From NCBI RefSeq assembly GCF_040545335.1, contig NZ_JBEPLU010000001.1, positions 1,426,001 to 1,490,000 of the forward strand: a stretch of 64,000 nt of DNA. The letters run 5' to 3'. The notes beneath the pieces are model-generated. The model did not search any database and was not told the origin of the DNA. It worked only from the letters and a program-made list of their open reading frames with translations. The position numbers and the translations under genes are program-made. The stretch's first letter is position 1, and the number at the start of each line of letters is the position of its first letter. This DNA comes from Phenylobacterium koreense. GTDB lineage: Bacteria; Pseudomonadota; Alphaproteobacteria; Caulobacterales; Caulobacteraceae. Positions 18,934 through 27,880 of the stretch are shown here, in pieces.

Positions 18934-21084
18934 ATGGACGATATCGCTCCGGCGCCAGACGCGCCGGTCGAGGCTGGTGAAACGGGCGAGCCGAGGGTTC
19001 CCTATCGCCTGTTCGCTCTGAAGGACAAGGACACCTTCGTGGTGGCCGACGCCTTCGGCGACATCCTCGGCGCCAGCGACGGTCTCTTCCACAACGATAC
19101 GCGGATTCTGTCGACCTTCAGGGTGTTCATCGGCAGCCGGCCGCCGTCGCTGCTCTCGGCCGCCATCGCCCAGGACAACGTCTTCTTCACCTCGCATGGC
19201 GCGAACCAGGCCTTGCCCTATCCGGGCGGCCCGATGGGCCCGCCCGGCGTCCTGCACGTGGAACGCAAGCGGTTCCTCTGGGAAGAGCGGCTCTACGAGC
19301 GGATCTGCTGCGTCAATTACAGCCGCGACGTGGTCCTGATCCCCCTCTCGGTGGAGTTCGGCGCGGACTTCCGCGACATGTTCGAGGTGCGCGGCCTGCA
19401 CCGGCGCCAACGCGGCTACCTGCATGCGCCGGAGGTCAACGGCCGCAGCGTGCGGTTCTGCTACGAGGGCCTCGACCAGGTGGAGCGCGCGAGCGTCATC
19501 TCGTTCTCCGACCCGCCGGGCCGGATCAGCAGCCATCGCGCCGACTACATGTACTCGCTGCAGCCAGAGGGCCGGCTCGAGCTGTATCTAGAGGTCGGCG
19601 CGACCAGCGGCGTAACCCCCAGCCGCGAGCGGTTCCGCTACGCCGCCGCCCGCGCCCGCTGGGACATGCGCGCCCGCCGCCGGCATGGCGCGCGGCTGAA
19701 GACCTCCGGGCGCCTGTTCAACGAGTGGGTGGAGAAGTCGCGGGCCGACCTGGCCCTTCTGACCACGCGCATGGAGACCGGCCCCTACCCCTACGCGGGC
19801 ATCCCCTGGTTCTCCACCGCCTTCGGTCGCGACGCCATCATCACCGCCTGGCAGATCCTGTGGTTCGACCCGTCGCTGGCCCGCGGCGTGCTCACCTATC
19901 TGGCCGCCCACCAAGCCGAGGAAGTCTCGGCCTTCCGCGACTCGGCCCCCGGCAAGATCATGCACGAGACCCGCAAGGGCGAGATGCCGGCCATGGGGGA
20001 GGTGCCCTTCGCACGCTATTACGGCGGGGTCGACACCACGCCCCTCTTCGTAGCCCTGGCCGGCGCCTATGCCGAGCGAACCCGCGACCTCGCCCTGATC
20101 GACGACCTGTGGCCGGCCCTGATGGGGGCCATCCACTGGATCGACGCCTATGGGGATTCCGATGGGGACGGCCTGATCGACTACAAGCGCGGCCGTGAGT
20201 CCGGCCTCGCCAACCAGGGCTGGAAGGACAGCGAGGACAGCGTCTTCCACGCCGACGGACGGTTTCCGAACGGGCCTATCGCCCTGGTCGAGGTCCAGGG
20301 CTACGCCTTCGCCGCCTATCGGGCCATGGCCAAGCTGGCCCACCATCGCGGCGACCAGGACAACGCCGCCCGCTGGGCCGCGCGCGCCGAACAGATCCGT
20401 GAGGCTGTCGAGCGGCGGTTCTGGATGGAGGACCTCGGCTATTACGGCATCGCCATCGACGGGGAGGGCGAGCTCTGCCGGGTGCTGGGCAGCAATCCCG
20501 GCCACCTGCTGTTCTCCGGCCTGCCAAGCGCGGAGCGGGCCAAAAAAGTGGCCCAGCGACTGCTGTCCTCGTCCTTCGACTCCGGCTGGGGCCTGCGCAC
20601 CCTGGCCGTGGGCGAGCCGCGCTTCAATCCGATGAGCTATCACAACGGCTCGGTCTGGCCGCACGACACCGCCGTCTGCGCCCTGGGCCTGGCCCGCTAT
20701 GGGGAGCGCGACGGGGTGCTGAGCCTCACCTCCGGACTCTTCGAGACCGCCAACACCTTCGAGATGCGGCTGCCCGAACTGTTCTGCGGCTTCCCGCGGA
20801 TGGCCGGCGAGCCGCCCGTAGCCTATCCCGTCGCCTGCCTGCCCCAGGCCTGGGCCGCCGGCTCGGTGTTCATGATGCTTCAGGCCTGCCTGGGCGTGAA
20901 TGTCGATGGCTGGAACCGGGAGGTGCGGGTTTCCGATCCGCACCTGCCCAACGGCGTCGACTGGCTGACCGTCGACGGTCTGCGCATCGGCGACGAGACC
21001 GTCGACCTCGGCTTCGAGCGCGCCGGCCGCAGGGTCGACGTCCAGGGCCGGGGCCGCACAGGCATCCCGGTCAAGGTCGTCTAG
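18934..21084 (+). CDS. Amylo-alpha-1,6-glucosidase-like (GDE) protein
   Basis: A 716-residue protein with an N-terminal beta-rich glycogen-debranching domain (LKDKDTFVVADAFGDILG, GLFHNDTRILSTFRVF) and a C-terminal (alpha/alpha)6 barrel. Around residues 285-300 AGIPWFSTAFGRDAIITAWQ resembles the catalytic-barrel entry of debranching and GH15-like enzymes; YGDSDGDGLIDY, NQGWKDSEDSV and YHNGSVWPHD follow. It probably hydrolyses alpha-1,6 or related glucosidic bonds in the cytosol. It is the second gene of an operon with the GT4 gene. The family name is secure, but the substrate in such two-gene operons is not. Confidence 0.85.
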   Translation: MDDIAPAPDAPVEAGETGEPRVPYRLFALKDKDTFVVADAFGDILGASDGLFHNDTRILSTFRVFIGSRPPSLLSAAIAQDNVFFTSHGANQALPYPGGPMGPPGVLHVERKRFLWEERLYERICCVNYSRDVVLIPLSVEFGADFRDMFEVRGLHRRQRGYLHAPEVNGRSVRFCYEGLDQVERASVISFSDPPGRISSHRADYMYSLQPEGRLELYLEVGATSGVTPSRERFRYAAARARWDMRARRRHGARLKTSGRLFNEWVEKSRADLALLTTRMETGPYPYAGIPWFSTAFGRDAIITAWQILWFDPSLARGVLTYLAAHQAEEVSAFRDSAPGKIMHETRKGEMPAMGEVPFARYYGGVDTTPLFVALAGAYAERTRDLALIDDLWPALMGAIHWIDAYGDSDGDGLIDYKRGRESGLANQGWKDSEDSVFHADGRFPNGPIALVEVQGYAFAAYRAMAKLAHHRGDQDNAARWAARAEQIREAVERRFWMEDLGYYGIAIDGEGELCRVLGSNPGHLLFSGLPSAERAKKVAQRLLSSSFDSGWGLRTLAVGEPRFNPMSYHNGSVWPHDTAVCALGLARYGERDGVLSLTSGLFETANTFEMRLPELFCGFPRMAGEPPVAYPVACLPQAWAAGSVFMMLQACLGVNVDGWNREVRVSDPHLPNGVDWLTVDGLRIGDETVDLGFERAGRRVDVQGRGRTGIPVKVV

Positions 21085-21098
21085 CCCCGGCGAGCCTT

Positions 21099-21509
21099 TC
21101 AGGCGGCCTTGGCCAGCACGTGTTCGAGATTGTCGAAGAACCGCGGCCAGCCGGCGCGCGCGCCCCCGAGGAACTGCGGCTGGTCGGGCCGGAAGCCGGC
21201 CTGTTCCATGCGCAGGTGCGTTCCAGCGCCGGTGGGCGTCAGCGTCCAGGTGACAACGCTCTTCAGCCCGTTGGCGTCCCAGCTATAGGCGAGCGTCCGG
21301 TTCGCCTCGATTTCCAGCACGCGGCATTCGACCGAGCCCCATTCCGCCTGGAAGCTGAAACCGCGGTCCTTCTGCGGCTCGAAATCGGTCTTCATCAGCC
21401 ACTCCGCCATCAGGTGCGGCTGCGTCAGGGCGCGCCAGATCTTCTCCGCCGGGTGGGCGAGATCGCGTTCGATCACCACGGAAAGGGTTTCGGTTGCGGT
21501 GTCAGTCAT
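21099..21509 (-). CDS. SRPBCC / AHSA1-like ligand-binding protein
   Basis: A 136-residue START/SRPBCC-fold protein. ERDLAHPAEKIWRALTQPHLMAEWLMKTDF is the conserved AHSA1 N-terminus and GWPRFFDNLEHVLAKA the closing helix. Such proteins bind hydrophobic ligands in a deep pocket. It overlaps the ArsR-type regulator upstream by four bases (ATGA). ArsR-SRPBCC pairs are common in proteobacteria and are usually co-regulated; the ligand is unknown. Confidence 0.88.
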   Translation of the reverse strand: MTDTATETLSVVIERDLAHPAEKIWRALTQPHLMAEWLMKTDFEPQKDRGFSFQAEWGSVECRVLEIEANRTLAYSWDANGLKSVVTWTLTPTGAGTHLRMEQAGFRPDQPQFLGGARAGWPRFFDNLEHVLAKAA

Positions 21510-21835
21510 TGGTCCATCCTCTTGAGCAGATCTTCGAGATCGTCGAACCGATCCTGCCAGAAACCGGTCATCCGGCTCGTCCAGTCGACCAGGGGCGCAA
21601 GGGCGCCGAGTTGGGCGCTGTAGTGGGTCTGGCGGCCCTCGTGCCGGTCCCTCACGAGGCCGGCCTGTTTCAGCAGGCCCAGATGCTTTGAAACCGCGGG
21701 CTGTGAGACGCCGGCATGGGTCGTCAGCGCGCCGACGGTCTGTTCCCCATCGCGGCAGAGCCGCTCGAAGATCGCCCGCCGGGTCGGATCGGCCAGGGTT
21801 CGGAAGAGCAGGTCGTGGGCGTCGGGCATATCCAT
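21506..21835 (-). CDS. ArsR-family transcriptional regulator
   Basis: A 109-residue winged-helix repressor. LFRTLADPTRRAIFERLCRDGEQTVGAL leads into the recognition helix THAGVSQPAVSKHLGLLKQAGLV and the wing RHEGRQTHYSA. No ArsR-type metal Cys is visible, so it is probably not a metal sensor. The ATG at 21835 is chosen over an upstream TTG. It overlaps the SRPBCC gene, and a perfect inverted repeat lies just upstream, suggesting autoregulation. Confidence 0.88.
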   Translation of the reverse strand: MDMPDAHDLLFRTLADPTRRAIFERLCRDGEQTVGALTTHAGVSQPAVSKHLGLLKQAGLVRDRHEGRQTHYSAQLGALAPLVDWTSRMTGFWQDRFDDLEDLLKRMDQ

Positions 21836-21844
21836 AGCCAATCA

Positions 21845-21865
21845 GTTATAGGTCAGATCTATAAC
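21845..21865. promoter_or_regulatory. Inverted repeat, candidate ArsR operator
   Basis: GTTATAG-N7-CTATAAC is a perfect 7-bp inverted repeat 10 bp upstream of the ArsR gene, in an AT-rich patch unusual for this genome; a further AGTTAT half-site follows at 21871-21876. ArsR proteins typically repress their own promoter through such a site. The palindrome is seen; binding is inferred. Confidence 0.55.
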
Positions 21866-21892
21866 CCAATAGTTATGAATTAGTCCAGCCCT

Positions 21893-23311
21893 CTAATGTT
21901 TCGGCGCGTGCGCGATCCGCAGGATGTTCGCAGCTCCCGGCGAGCCCATGGGCAGGCCGGCCAGGATGATCACCCGCTGGTTGGGCCGGGCGAGTTCGGC
22001 GCTCACGGCCTGCTCCACCGCGAGGCGAGCGAGGTCTTCGGGGTCGGATATGTCTGGCGTCAGCCGCGTCTCGACACCCCAGACCAGGGCGAGCCTGCGG
22101 GCTGTGTGGTGATGCGGCGTCAGCGCCATGATCGGTTGCAGGGGCCGCTCGCGCGCGAGCCGCAGGGCGGTCTGGCCGGTGGTGGTGAAGGCCACGATGC
22201 AGGCGGTCGGGGTCGCCTGGGCCGCACGGCTGGCGGCGGCCACCAGGGCGTCGGCGTCCGCATCGTCCACCGGATATTCCGCCCGCATCAGCTCGGGCCA
22301 GCGCGGGTCCTGTTCCACGCGGGTCAGGATGCGGTTCATGATCGTGACCGCCTCCACCGGATAGTCGCCGGCCGCCGTCTCCGCCGACAGCATCACCGCG
22401 TCCGCCCCCTCGTAGACCGCGCCGGCCACGTCCGAGGCCTCGGCCCGGGTCGGGGTCGGCGCGTGGATCATCGACTCGAGCATCTGGGTGGCGACGATCA
22501 CCGGGATGCCGCGAGTGCGGGCGGACCGGATCAGCGACTTCTGCACCACCGGCACGTCCTCGGGATTGAGCTCCACGCCCAGGTCTCCACGCGCGACCAT
22601 GACCCCGTCGCAGAGGTCGAGGATTTCATCGAGAGCGTCGAGGGCGGCCGGCTTCTCGATCTTGGCGAGCACGGCGGCGCGGCCCTGCACGATCTGCCGC
22701 AGCTCGGCCATGTCCGAGGCGCGCTGCACGAAGGACAGCGCCACCCAGTCGACATTCTGCTTCAGGGCGAAGGCAAGGTCCTCGCGATCCTTGGCGGTCA
22801 GGGCGGGGATGGGGATCGCGTGGCCCGGCAGGTTCAAGCCCTTGTGATCGGAGAGTTGCTCGCCCACCAGCACCTCAGTCTCGGCGAAGCCCGGGCCGTT
22901 GCGGCGGACCCGCAGCCGCACCTTGCCGTCGTCGAGCAGGATGTCGGAGCCGGGCCGCAGCACGCTGAACACCTCGGCCAGCGGCACGCCTACCCGCGAG
23001 GAGTCGCCCGGCTCCCCCGAGACATCGAGGCGGAAGTCCTGCCCGACCTTCAGCCTGACCGTTCCGTCGGCGAACTCACCCAGCCGAATCTTCGGCCCCT
23101 GCAGATCGGCGAGCACCGCCAGGGGGCGGCCGACATGGGCCTCGGCCGCGCGCACATTGGCGATGGTGCGGGCATGGTCGTCGTGCAGGCCGTGGCTGAA
23201 GTTGACGCGGAACACGTCGGCTCCGGCGGCGGCGAGCTGGGCGACGCGACCAGCTTCCTGGCTGGCGGGGCCCAGGGTCGCTACGATTCTGGCGCGGCGG
23301 GCTCGGATCAT
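21893..23311 (-). CDS. pyk: Pyruvate kinase
   Basis: A 472-residue pyruvate kinase converting PEP and ADP to pyruvate and ATP. MIRARRARIVATLGPAS, FRVNFSHG, LADLQGPKIRLGEF, KIEKPAALDALDEI followed by VARGDLGVEL, and VATQMLESMI are all present. The ATG at 23311 (GTGAGG upstream) is preferred over a TTG at 23347. Together with the nearby Entner-Doudoroff genes it completes lower glycolysis to pyruvate. It is divergent from the GH15 gene. Confidence 0.95.
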   Translation of the reverse strand: MIRARRARIVATLGPASQEAGRVAQLAAAGADVFRVNFSHGLHDDHARTIANVRAAEAHVGRPLAVLADLQGPKIRLGEFADGTVRLKVGQDFRLDVSGEPGDSSRVGVPLAEVFSVLRPGSDILLDDGKVRLRVRRNGPGFAETEVLVGEQLSDHKGLNLPGHAIPIPALTAKDREDLAFALKQNVDWVALSFVQRASDMAELRQIVQGRAAVLAKIEKPAALDALDEILDLCDGVMVARGDLGVELNPEDVPVVQKSLIRSARTRGIPVIVATQMLESMIHAPTPTRAEASDVAGAVYEGADAVMLSAETAAGDYPVEAVTIMNRILTRVEQDPRWPELMRAEYPVDDADADALVAAASRAAQATPTACIVAFTTTGQTALRLARERPLQPIMALTPHHHTARRLALVWGVETRLTPDISDPEDLARLAVEQAVSAELARPNQRVIILAGLPMGSPGAANILRIAHAPKH

Positions 23312-23453
23312 CGGCCTCACTTTCGCTCCGGGGCGCAATATCGCCAAATCCTGATCCTAGGCGAATGTTTCCCCTGCGGCCCGATTCGGAAACAACCTTG
23401 CCGGGAAGCGCTCATCGCAGAGAACCTGCAAGCTTGTCGGGAATTCCTGCCAC

Positions 23454-25250
23454 ATGACCCAGAACCTTGACCTCTTTCCGATCGGCAATTGTGCGGCCAG
23501 CGGACTCGTCGATCGGGCGGGCCGTCTCGTATGGGCCTGTGCGCCGCGGGTGGACGGCGACCCGATGTTCGCCACCCTGCTTTCCGACGATCCGACCGAA
23601 AATCCCGATACGCACGGGTTCTGGAGCGTCGAGGTCGAGAACCAGGCCAGCGTCCGGCAGAGCTATCTGCGCAACACGCCCATCCTGTCGACCGAGATCA
23701 CCGACGCCGATGGCGCGGTCGTCCAGGTCCTCGACTTCTGCCCCCGCTATCGGCAGTTCGGCAGAATCTATCGCCCGATGGCGTTCATTCGGATGGTTCG
23801 ACCGCTGGTCGGCGTGGCCCGGGTCAGGGTTCGCACCCGGCCGATGATAAACTGGGGCGAGCGGCCGGCGGACCGCACCTCCGGCTCCAACCACATCCGC
23901 TTCGTGGGCGGGGCCACGACGCTGCGGCTGACCACCGACGCGGCCGTCTCGCACCTGCTGGCCGAGCGCGCCTTCCGCCTGGAGGAGCCGTTCTCGATGT
24001 TCCTCGGCCCGGACGAGGGCTTCGACGCGGACCTCGCCGCCACCTGCGAGCGGATGCTGAAGGAGACCACGGCCTATTGGCGCCATTGGGTGCGCACCCT
24101 CTCGATCCCGCTGGAATGGCAGGAAGCGGTGATCCGATCGGCCATCACCCTCAAGCTCTGCGCCCACGAGGAGACCGGCGCGATCGTCGCGGCCCTGACC
24201 ACCTCGATCCCCGAGCACGCCGGCAGCGGCCGCAACTGGGACTACCGCTACTGCTGGCTCCGCGACGCCTACTACGTGGTCCAGGCGCTGAACCGGCTGG
24301 GCGCCGCCGATATCCTGGAAAACTACCTGGGCTATCTGCGGAACATCGTGGATTGCGCCGCCGGCGGCCACATCCAGCCGCTCTACGGAGTCGGCATGGA
24401 GCCTTCCCTCACCGAACGGTTCGCCGAGCATCTGCCGGGCTATCGCGGCATGGGACCGGTCCGCATCGGCAACCAGGCGCACGAACACCTGCAGCACGAC
24501 GTCTACGGCCAGATCATCCTTTCCACCGTTCAGGCCTTCTTCGACGAGCGCCTGCTGCGGCCCGCCTCGGTGGCGGATTTCCACCAGCTCGAACCAGTGG
24601 GCGAGCGGGCCTTCGAACTGCACGACGAACCCGACGCCAGCCTCTGGGAATTCCGCGGCCGGGAGAACATCCACACCTATTCGGCGGTGATGTGCTGGGC
24701 CGCGTGCGACCGGCTGGGCAACGCCGCGGAGCGGCTCGGCCTGCTGGAGCGCGCAGCCCACTGGAACGATCGCGCCGCCAAGGTCCGCGCGGCCATCGAG
24801 GACCGCGCCTGGAACGCCAAGCTGGGCCGCTTCGCCGCGACCTTCGGCGGGGACGAGCTCGACGCCAGCCTGCTGCAACTGGTCGACGTCCGGTTCGTGA
24901 AGCCCGACGACCCCCGCATGGCCGCCACCATCGCGGCCGTGGAGAAGGGCCTGCGCCGCGGCTCGTACATGCTGCGCTACGCCATCCCCGACGACTTCGG
25001 CGAGCCGAAGACCGCCTTCAATATCTGCACCTTCTGGCTCATCGAGGCCATGCACCTCTCCGGCCGCACCGAGGAGGCCAGGCGCCTCTTCAAGGAGATG
25101 CTCGAGCGACGCACGGCAGCGGGCCTCCTGTCGGAGGACATCGCCTTCGACGGCGCCGAACTGTGGGGCAACTATCCGCAGACCTATTCGCTGGTCGGGC
25201 TGATCAACTGCGCAACCATGCTTTCGAAGCCCTGGACGTCGGTGCGCTGA
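23454..25250 (+). CDS. GH15 glucoamylase/trehalase-like glycoside hydrolase
   Basis: A 598-residue GH15-family enzyme. The N-terminal beta domain begins MTQNLDLFPIGNCAASGLVD; the (alpha/alpha)6 barrel contains GRNWDYRYCWLRDAYYVVQA near residues 258-278 and ENIHTYSAVMCWAACDR. The closing segment ELWGNYPQTYSLVGLINCA is typical of the family. No signal peptide is visible, so it acts in the cytosol. Family members are glucoamylases or trehalases; closeness to otsA-otsB makes a trehalase role plausible but not shown. Confidence 0.88.
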   Translation: MTQNLDLFPIGNCAASGLVDRAGRLVWACAPRVDGDPMFATLLSDDPTENPDTHGFWSVEVENQASVRQSYLRNTPILSTEITDADGAVVQVLDFCPRYRQFGRIYRPMAFIRMVRPLVGVARVRVRTRPMINWGERPADRTSGSNHIRFVGGATTLRLTTDAAVSHLLAERAFRLEEPFSMFLGPDEGFDADLAATCERMLKETTAYWRHWVRTLSIPLEWQEAVIRSAITLKLCAHEETGAIVAALTTSIPEHAGSGRNWDYRYCWLRDAYYVVQALNRLGAADILENYLGYLRNIVDCAAGGHIQPLYGVGMEPSLTERFAEHLPGYRGMGPVRIGNQAHEHLQHDVYGQIILSTVQAFFDERLLRPASVADFHQLEPVGERAFELHDEPDASLWEFRGRENIHTYSAVMCWAACDRLGNAAERLGLLERAAHWNDRAAKVRAAIEDRAWNAKLGRFAATFGGDELDASLLQLVDVRFVKPDDPRMAATIAAVEKGLRRGSYMLRYAIPDDFGEPKTAFNICTFWLIEAMHLSGRTEEARRLFKEMLERRTAAGLLSEDIAFDGAELWGNYPQTYSLVGLINCATMLSKPWTSVR

Positions 25251-25303
25251 ATCCTTTTGGCGAATCATGGATTCCTGTTGGGCGACGCTGAAAGGGACCG
25301 CCC

Positions 25304-25492
25304 ATGTTCCATGCGACTCAAGACGTTCATCGCTTCGAAGCCCGCGCCCTGTCCGGGGCGACCTATGAAGTGCTCGGCGCCAGCTTCGAGGACGCGGCGC
25401 TGGAATTCGCCGATCTCGCGCACGAGGGTGAGGTCGAGATCACCGACTGCGAGACCGGCGAACGGCGCTGCTTCCGGCTGGACGTCGGCTAG
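25304..25492 (+). CDS. Small acidic protein, DUF5961-like
   Basis: Sixty-two residues (MFHATQDVHRFEARALSGAT...) with a beta-alpha-beta pattern: EVLGASFEDAALEFADL, then EVEITDCETGERRCFRLDVG. The E-x-A-SFEDAA...DLETGE-x-x-CF pattern recalls small Caulobacterales proteins classed as DUF5961; that family name is from memory. Its stop overlaps the stop of convergent zwf in CTAG. The function is unknown. Confidence 0.65.
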   Translation: MFHATQDVHRFEARALSGATYEVLGASFEDAALEFADLAHEGEVEITDCETGERRCFRLDVG

Positions 25493-26952
25493 TCGTACCA
25501 GGCCCGGTCGGACCGCTCGATAAGGGCGAAGGCCCCCGCAGGGCCCCAGCTTCCGGCGGCGTAGGGCTTGGGCGTCATGTTCGATTCCCGCCAGGCGTCG
25601 GCCACCCCGTCCACCCACTCCCAGGCGCGTTCGACCTCGTCGCGGCGGACGAAGAGCGTGCTGTTGTTCTGGATGACGTCCAGGATCAGCCGCTCATAGG
25701 CGATCCGCCGCCGAGCGTTGGGACCGGAATAGGCCTTGGCCAGGGACAGCGAGAGCGGCAGGGACTGCAACCGCATGCCGCGCTCGGCCAGGCCCGGGGC
25801 CTTGTTCATCAAGAGCAGTTCGATGTCCTCGTCCGGCTGCAGATCGATGACCAGCCGGTTGGCCGCCAGGTCCTCCCTGGCCGCGTCGTCGAAGATCGAG
25901 TGCGGCACCGGCTTGAACTGGATGGCGATCTGGGTCCGGCGCTCGGGCAGGCGTTTTCCGGTCCGCAGGAAGAAAGGCACGCCGGCCCAGCGCCAGTTGT
26001 CGATGTCCACCCGCAGGGCGACGAAGGTCTCTGTGTCCGAGTGCTGGCCGCGCTCGGCTTCATAGCCCGTCACGCTCTGGCCGCTGGAGACGCCGGACGT
26101 GTACTGGCCACGCACGCTGACGGTCTGGACATCGGATCGGGTGACCGGCCGCAGCGAGCGCAGCACCTTCACCTTCTCGTTGCGGACGCTGTCCGGCTCC
26201 ATGTCGGCCGGCGGCTCCATGGCCACCAGGCAGAGGAGCTGCAGCATGTGGTTCTGCACCATGTCACGCAGGGCGCCGTATTCGTCGTAATAGGGCCAGC
26301 GGTCGCCGACGCCCTCGGTCTCGGCCACCGTGATCTGGACGTGGTCGATGGTCAGATTGTTCCAGAGCGGTTCGAACAGGGTGTTGGCGAAGCGCAGGGC
26401 CAGGAGGTTCTGGACGGTCTCCTTGCCGAGGTAGTGGTCGATCCGGAAGATGCTCTCCTCCGGGAAGGCCTCGGCCACCGCCGCATTGGTGACCTTTGAG
26501 CTTTCAAGGTCCCGCCCGATCGGCTTTTCCAGGATGATCCGCGTTCCATGCCCGGTCATCCCGGCGGCCGACAGGGCCGCGGCCACCCGGCCATAGATGC
26601 TGGGCGAGACGGCGAGATAGTAGATCGGCGTGCGCCCATCGCCGATCGCCGCCTTGAGAGTCGCTGCGCCCTCCGGCTTGGTGGCGTCGGCCACCACATA
26701 GCTCAGGCGCTTCTCGAAGCGGCTCCAGGCCTTTTCGTCCAGCCCCTCCGCCCGGGCCGCCACCGCTTCCTTCACCTGCGCGATGAAGGCGTCATGGTCC
26801 AGCTCGGTCCGGGCGGTGGCGATGATCGCAAAGCTGTCGGACAGGAAGCCGTCAGCGTCGAGGAAGTAGAGGGACGGAAACAGCATCCTCTGGGCGAGAT
26901 CGCCCGTACCGCCAAAGAGGACGAGCATGTCGGCGAGCGGTTGATCGGCCAT
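25489..26952 (-). CDS. zwf: Glucose-6-phosphate 1-dehydrogenase
   Basis: A 487-residue enzyme making 6-phosphogluconolactone and NADPH from glucose-6-phosphate. The Rossmann start is LVLFGGTGDLAQRMLFPSLY, RIDHYLGKE is the substrate-binding signature with catalytic His nearby, and IILEKPIGRD is the usual EKP motif. The length is typical. AAGGTGA precedes the ATG. It stands alone on the minus strand, divergent from otsB-otsA, with glk, pgl and edd about 8 kb to the left. Confidence 0.96.
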   Translation of the reverse strand: MADQPLADMLVLFGGTGDLAQRMLFPSLYFLDADGFLSDSFAIIATARTELDHDAFIAQVKEAVAARAEGLDEKAWSRFEKRLSYVVADATKPEGAATLKAAIGDGRTPIYYLAVSPSIYGRVAAALSAAGMTGHGTRIILEKPIGRDLESSKVTNAAVAEAFPEESIFRIDHYLGKETVQNLLALRFANTLFEPLWNNLTIDHVQITVAETEGVGDRWPYYDEYGALRDMVQNHMLQLLCLVAMEPPADMEPDSVRNEKVKVLRSLRPVTRSDVQTVSVRGQYTSGVSSGQSVTGYEAERGQHSDTETFVALRVDIDNWRWAGVPFFLRTGKRLPERRTQIAIQFKPVPHSIFDDAAREDLAANRLVIDLQPDEDIELLLMNKAPGLAERGMRLQSLPLSLSLAKAYSGPNARRRIAYERLILDVIQNNSTLFVRRDEVERAWEWVDGVADAWRESNMTPKPYAAGSWGPAGAFALIERSDRAWYD

Positions 26953-27130
26953 TCGGGGTCACCTTTTCGCGAGATTCCGCGTTCCTGCGCGCATAGCGCG
27001 GTTCAAACGTGCAACGTCAAGCCCGCGATGGGGCTTCCCCATCGTGTGCGAATTTTTGAGTGCGCCCCGCGTCCGGATCAAACCACGCTGTCGAACGTTC
27101 CCGATCCGCTGCGGGGCTTTAAAGGCGCGC

Positions 27131-27880
27131 ATGGATATCGAAGAACTGAGCATAGGGCTGGAAAAGCCCCCGCACCTGACACTGGAAGGCGCAGCGCTTT
27201 TCCTGGATCTGGACGGAACACTGGCGCCGATCGTCGAGCGGCCGCAGGACGTAGGCCCCGACCCGCGGCGCTCAGGGCTGCTCGAACGCCTGGCCGAACG
27301 CCTGCACGGAAGGCTGGCCGTGGTCAGCGGCCGGTCCTTGGACGACATCGACCGGATCCTCGAAGGCAAGGTCATGTGCGTCGCCGCCATCCACGGCCTG
27401 ATCCGCCGCGACGCGCGCGGGGTCGTGGGCGAGGCCCCGCCCCACCCCGGGATCGCCCCGGCCCGCAGCGCATTGAACGATTTCGCCTCCAGCGACCCAC
27501 GGCTCATCATCGAGGACAAGGCTCTCAGCCTGACCATCCACTACCGGCTGGCGCCCGACCGGGCGCGCGAGGCCATCAGCCTGGCCGAACGCCTGGCGAC
27601 GGTCACCGGCCTTACCCTGCAGCCGGGCGACATGGTCATGGAGCTGCGCACGCCTGGCGCCAGCAAGGGCGACTCCATCCGCGCCTTCATGACCGAGGCG
27701 CCGTTCAAGGGCGCGCGGCCGGTGTTTCTCGGCGACGACCTCACCGATGAGCATGGGTTCTTCGCCGTCCGCCAACTTGGCGGGCACGGCGTACTCGTCG
27801 GACCGCAGCGGCGCACGACCGCCATCTATCGCATGGAGAATGTCGAGGCGGCGCTGAGCTGGCTGGAGGCGGCCCGATGA
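27131..27880 (+). CDS. otsB: Trehalose-6-phosphate phosphatase
   Basis: A 249-residue HAD-superfamily phosphatase. Motif I is FLDLDGTLAPI, motif II VVSGRS, and the motif III/IV region ends FLGDDLTDEHGFF. MELRTPGASKGDSIRAFM is the conserved OtsB motif with its Lys. It removes phosphate from trehalose-6-phosphate. The ATG at 27131 follows AAAGG; an ORF extension to 27044 lacks homology. It overlaps otsA by four bases (ATGA). Confidence 0.94.
   Translation: MDIEELSIGLEKPPHLTLEGAALFLDLDGTLAPIVERPQDVGPDPRRSGLLERLAERLHGRLAVVSGRSLDDIDRILEGKVMCVAAIHGLIRRDARGVVGEAPPHPGIAPARSALNDFASSDPRLIIEDKALSLTIHYRLAPDRAREAISLAERLATVTGLTLQPGDMVMELRTPGASKGDSIRAFMTEAPFKGARPVFLGDDLTDEHGFFAVRQLGGHGVLVGPQRRTTAIYRMENVEAALSWLEAAR

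Noticed and set aside
23412..25268. 618-residue minus-strand frame
   Set aside because: Complete overlap with the GH15 gene, whose conserved motifs are on the + strand.
26975..27010. GTTC repeats near zwf as a LexA box
   Set aside because: The two GTTC words are 16 bases apart instead of seven.
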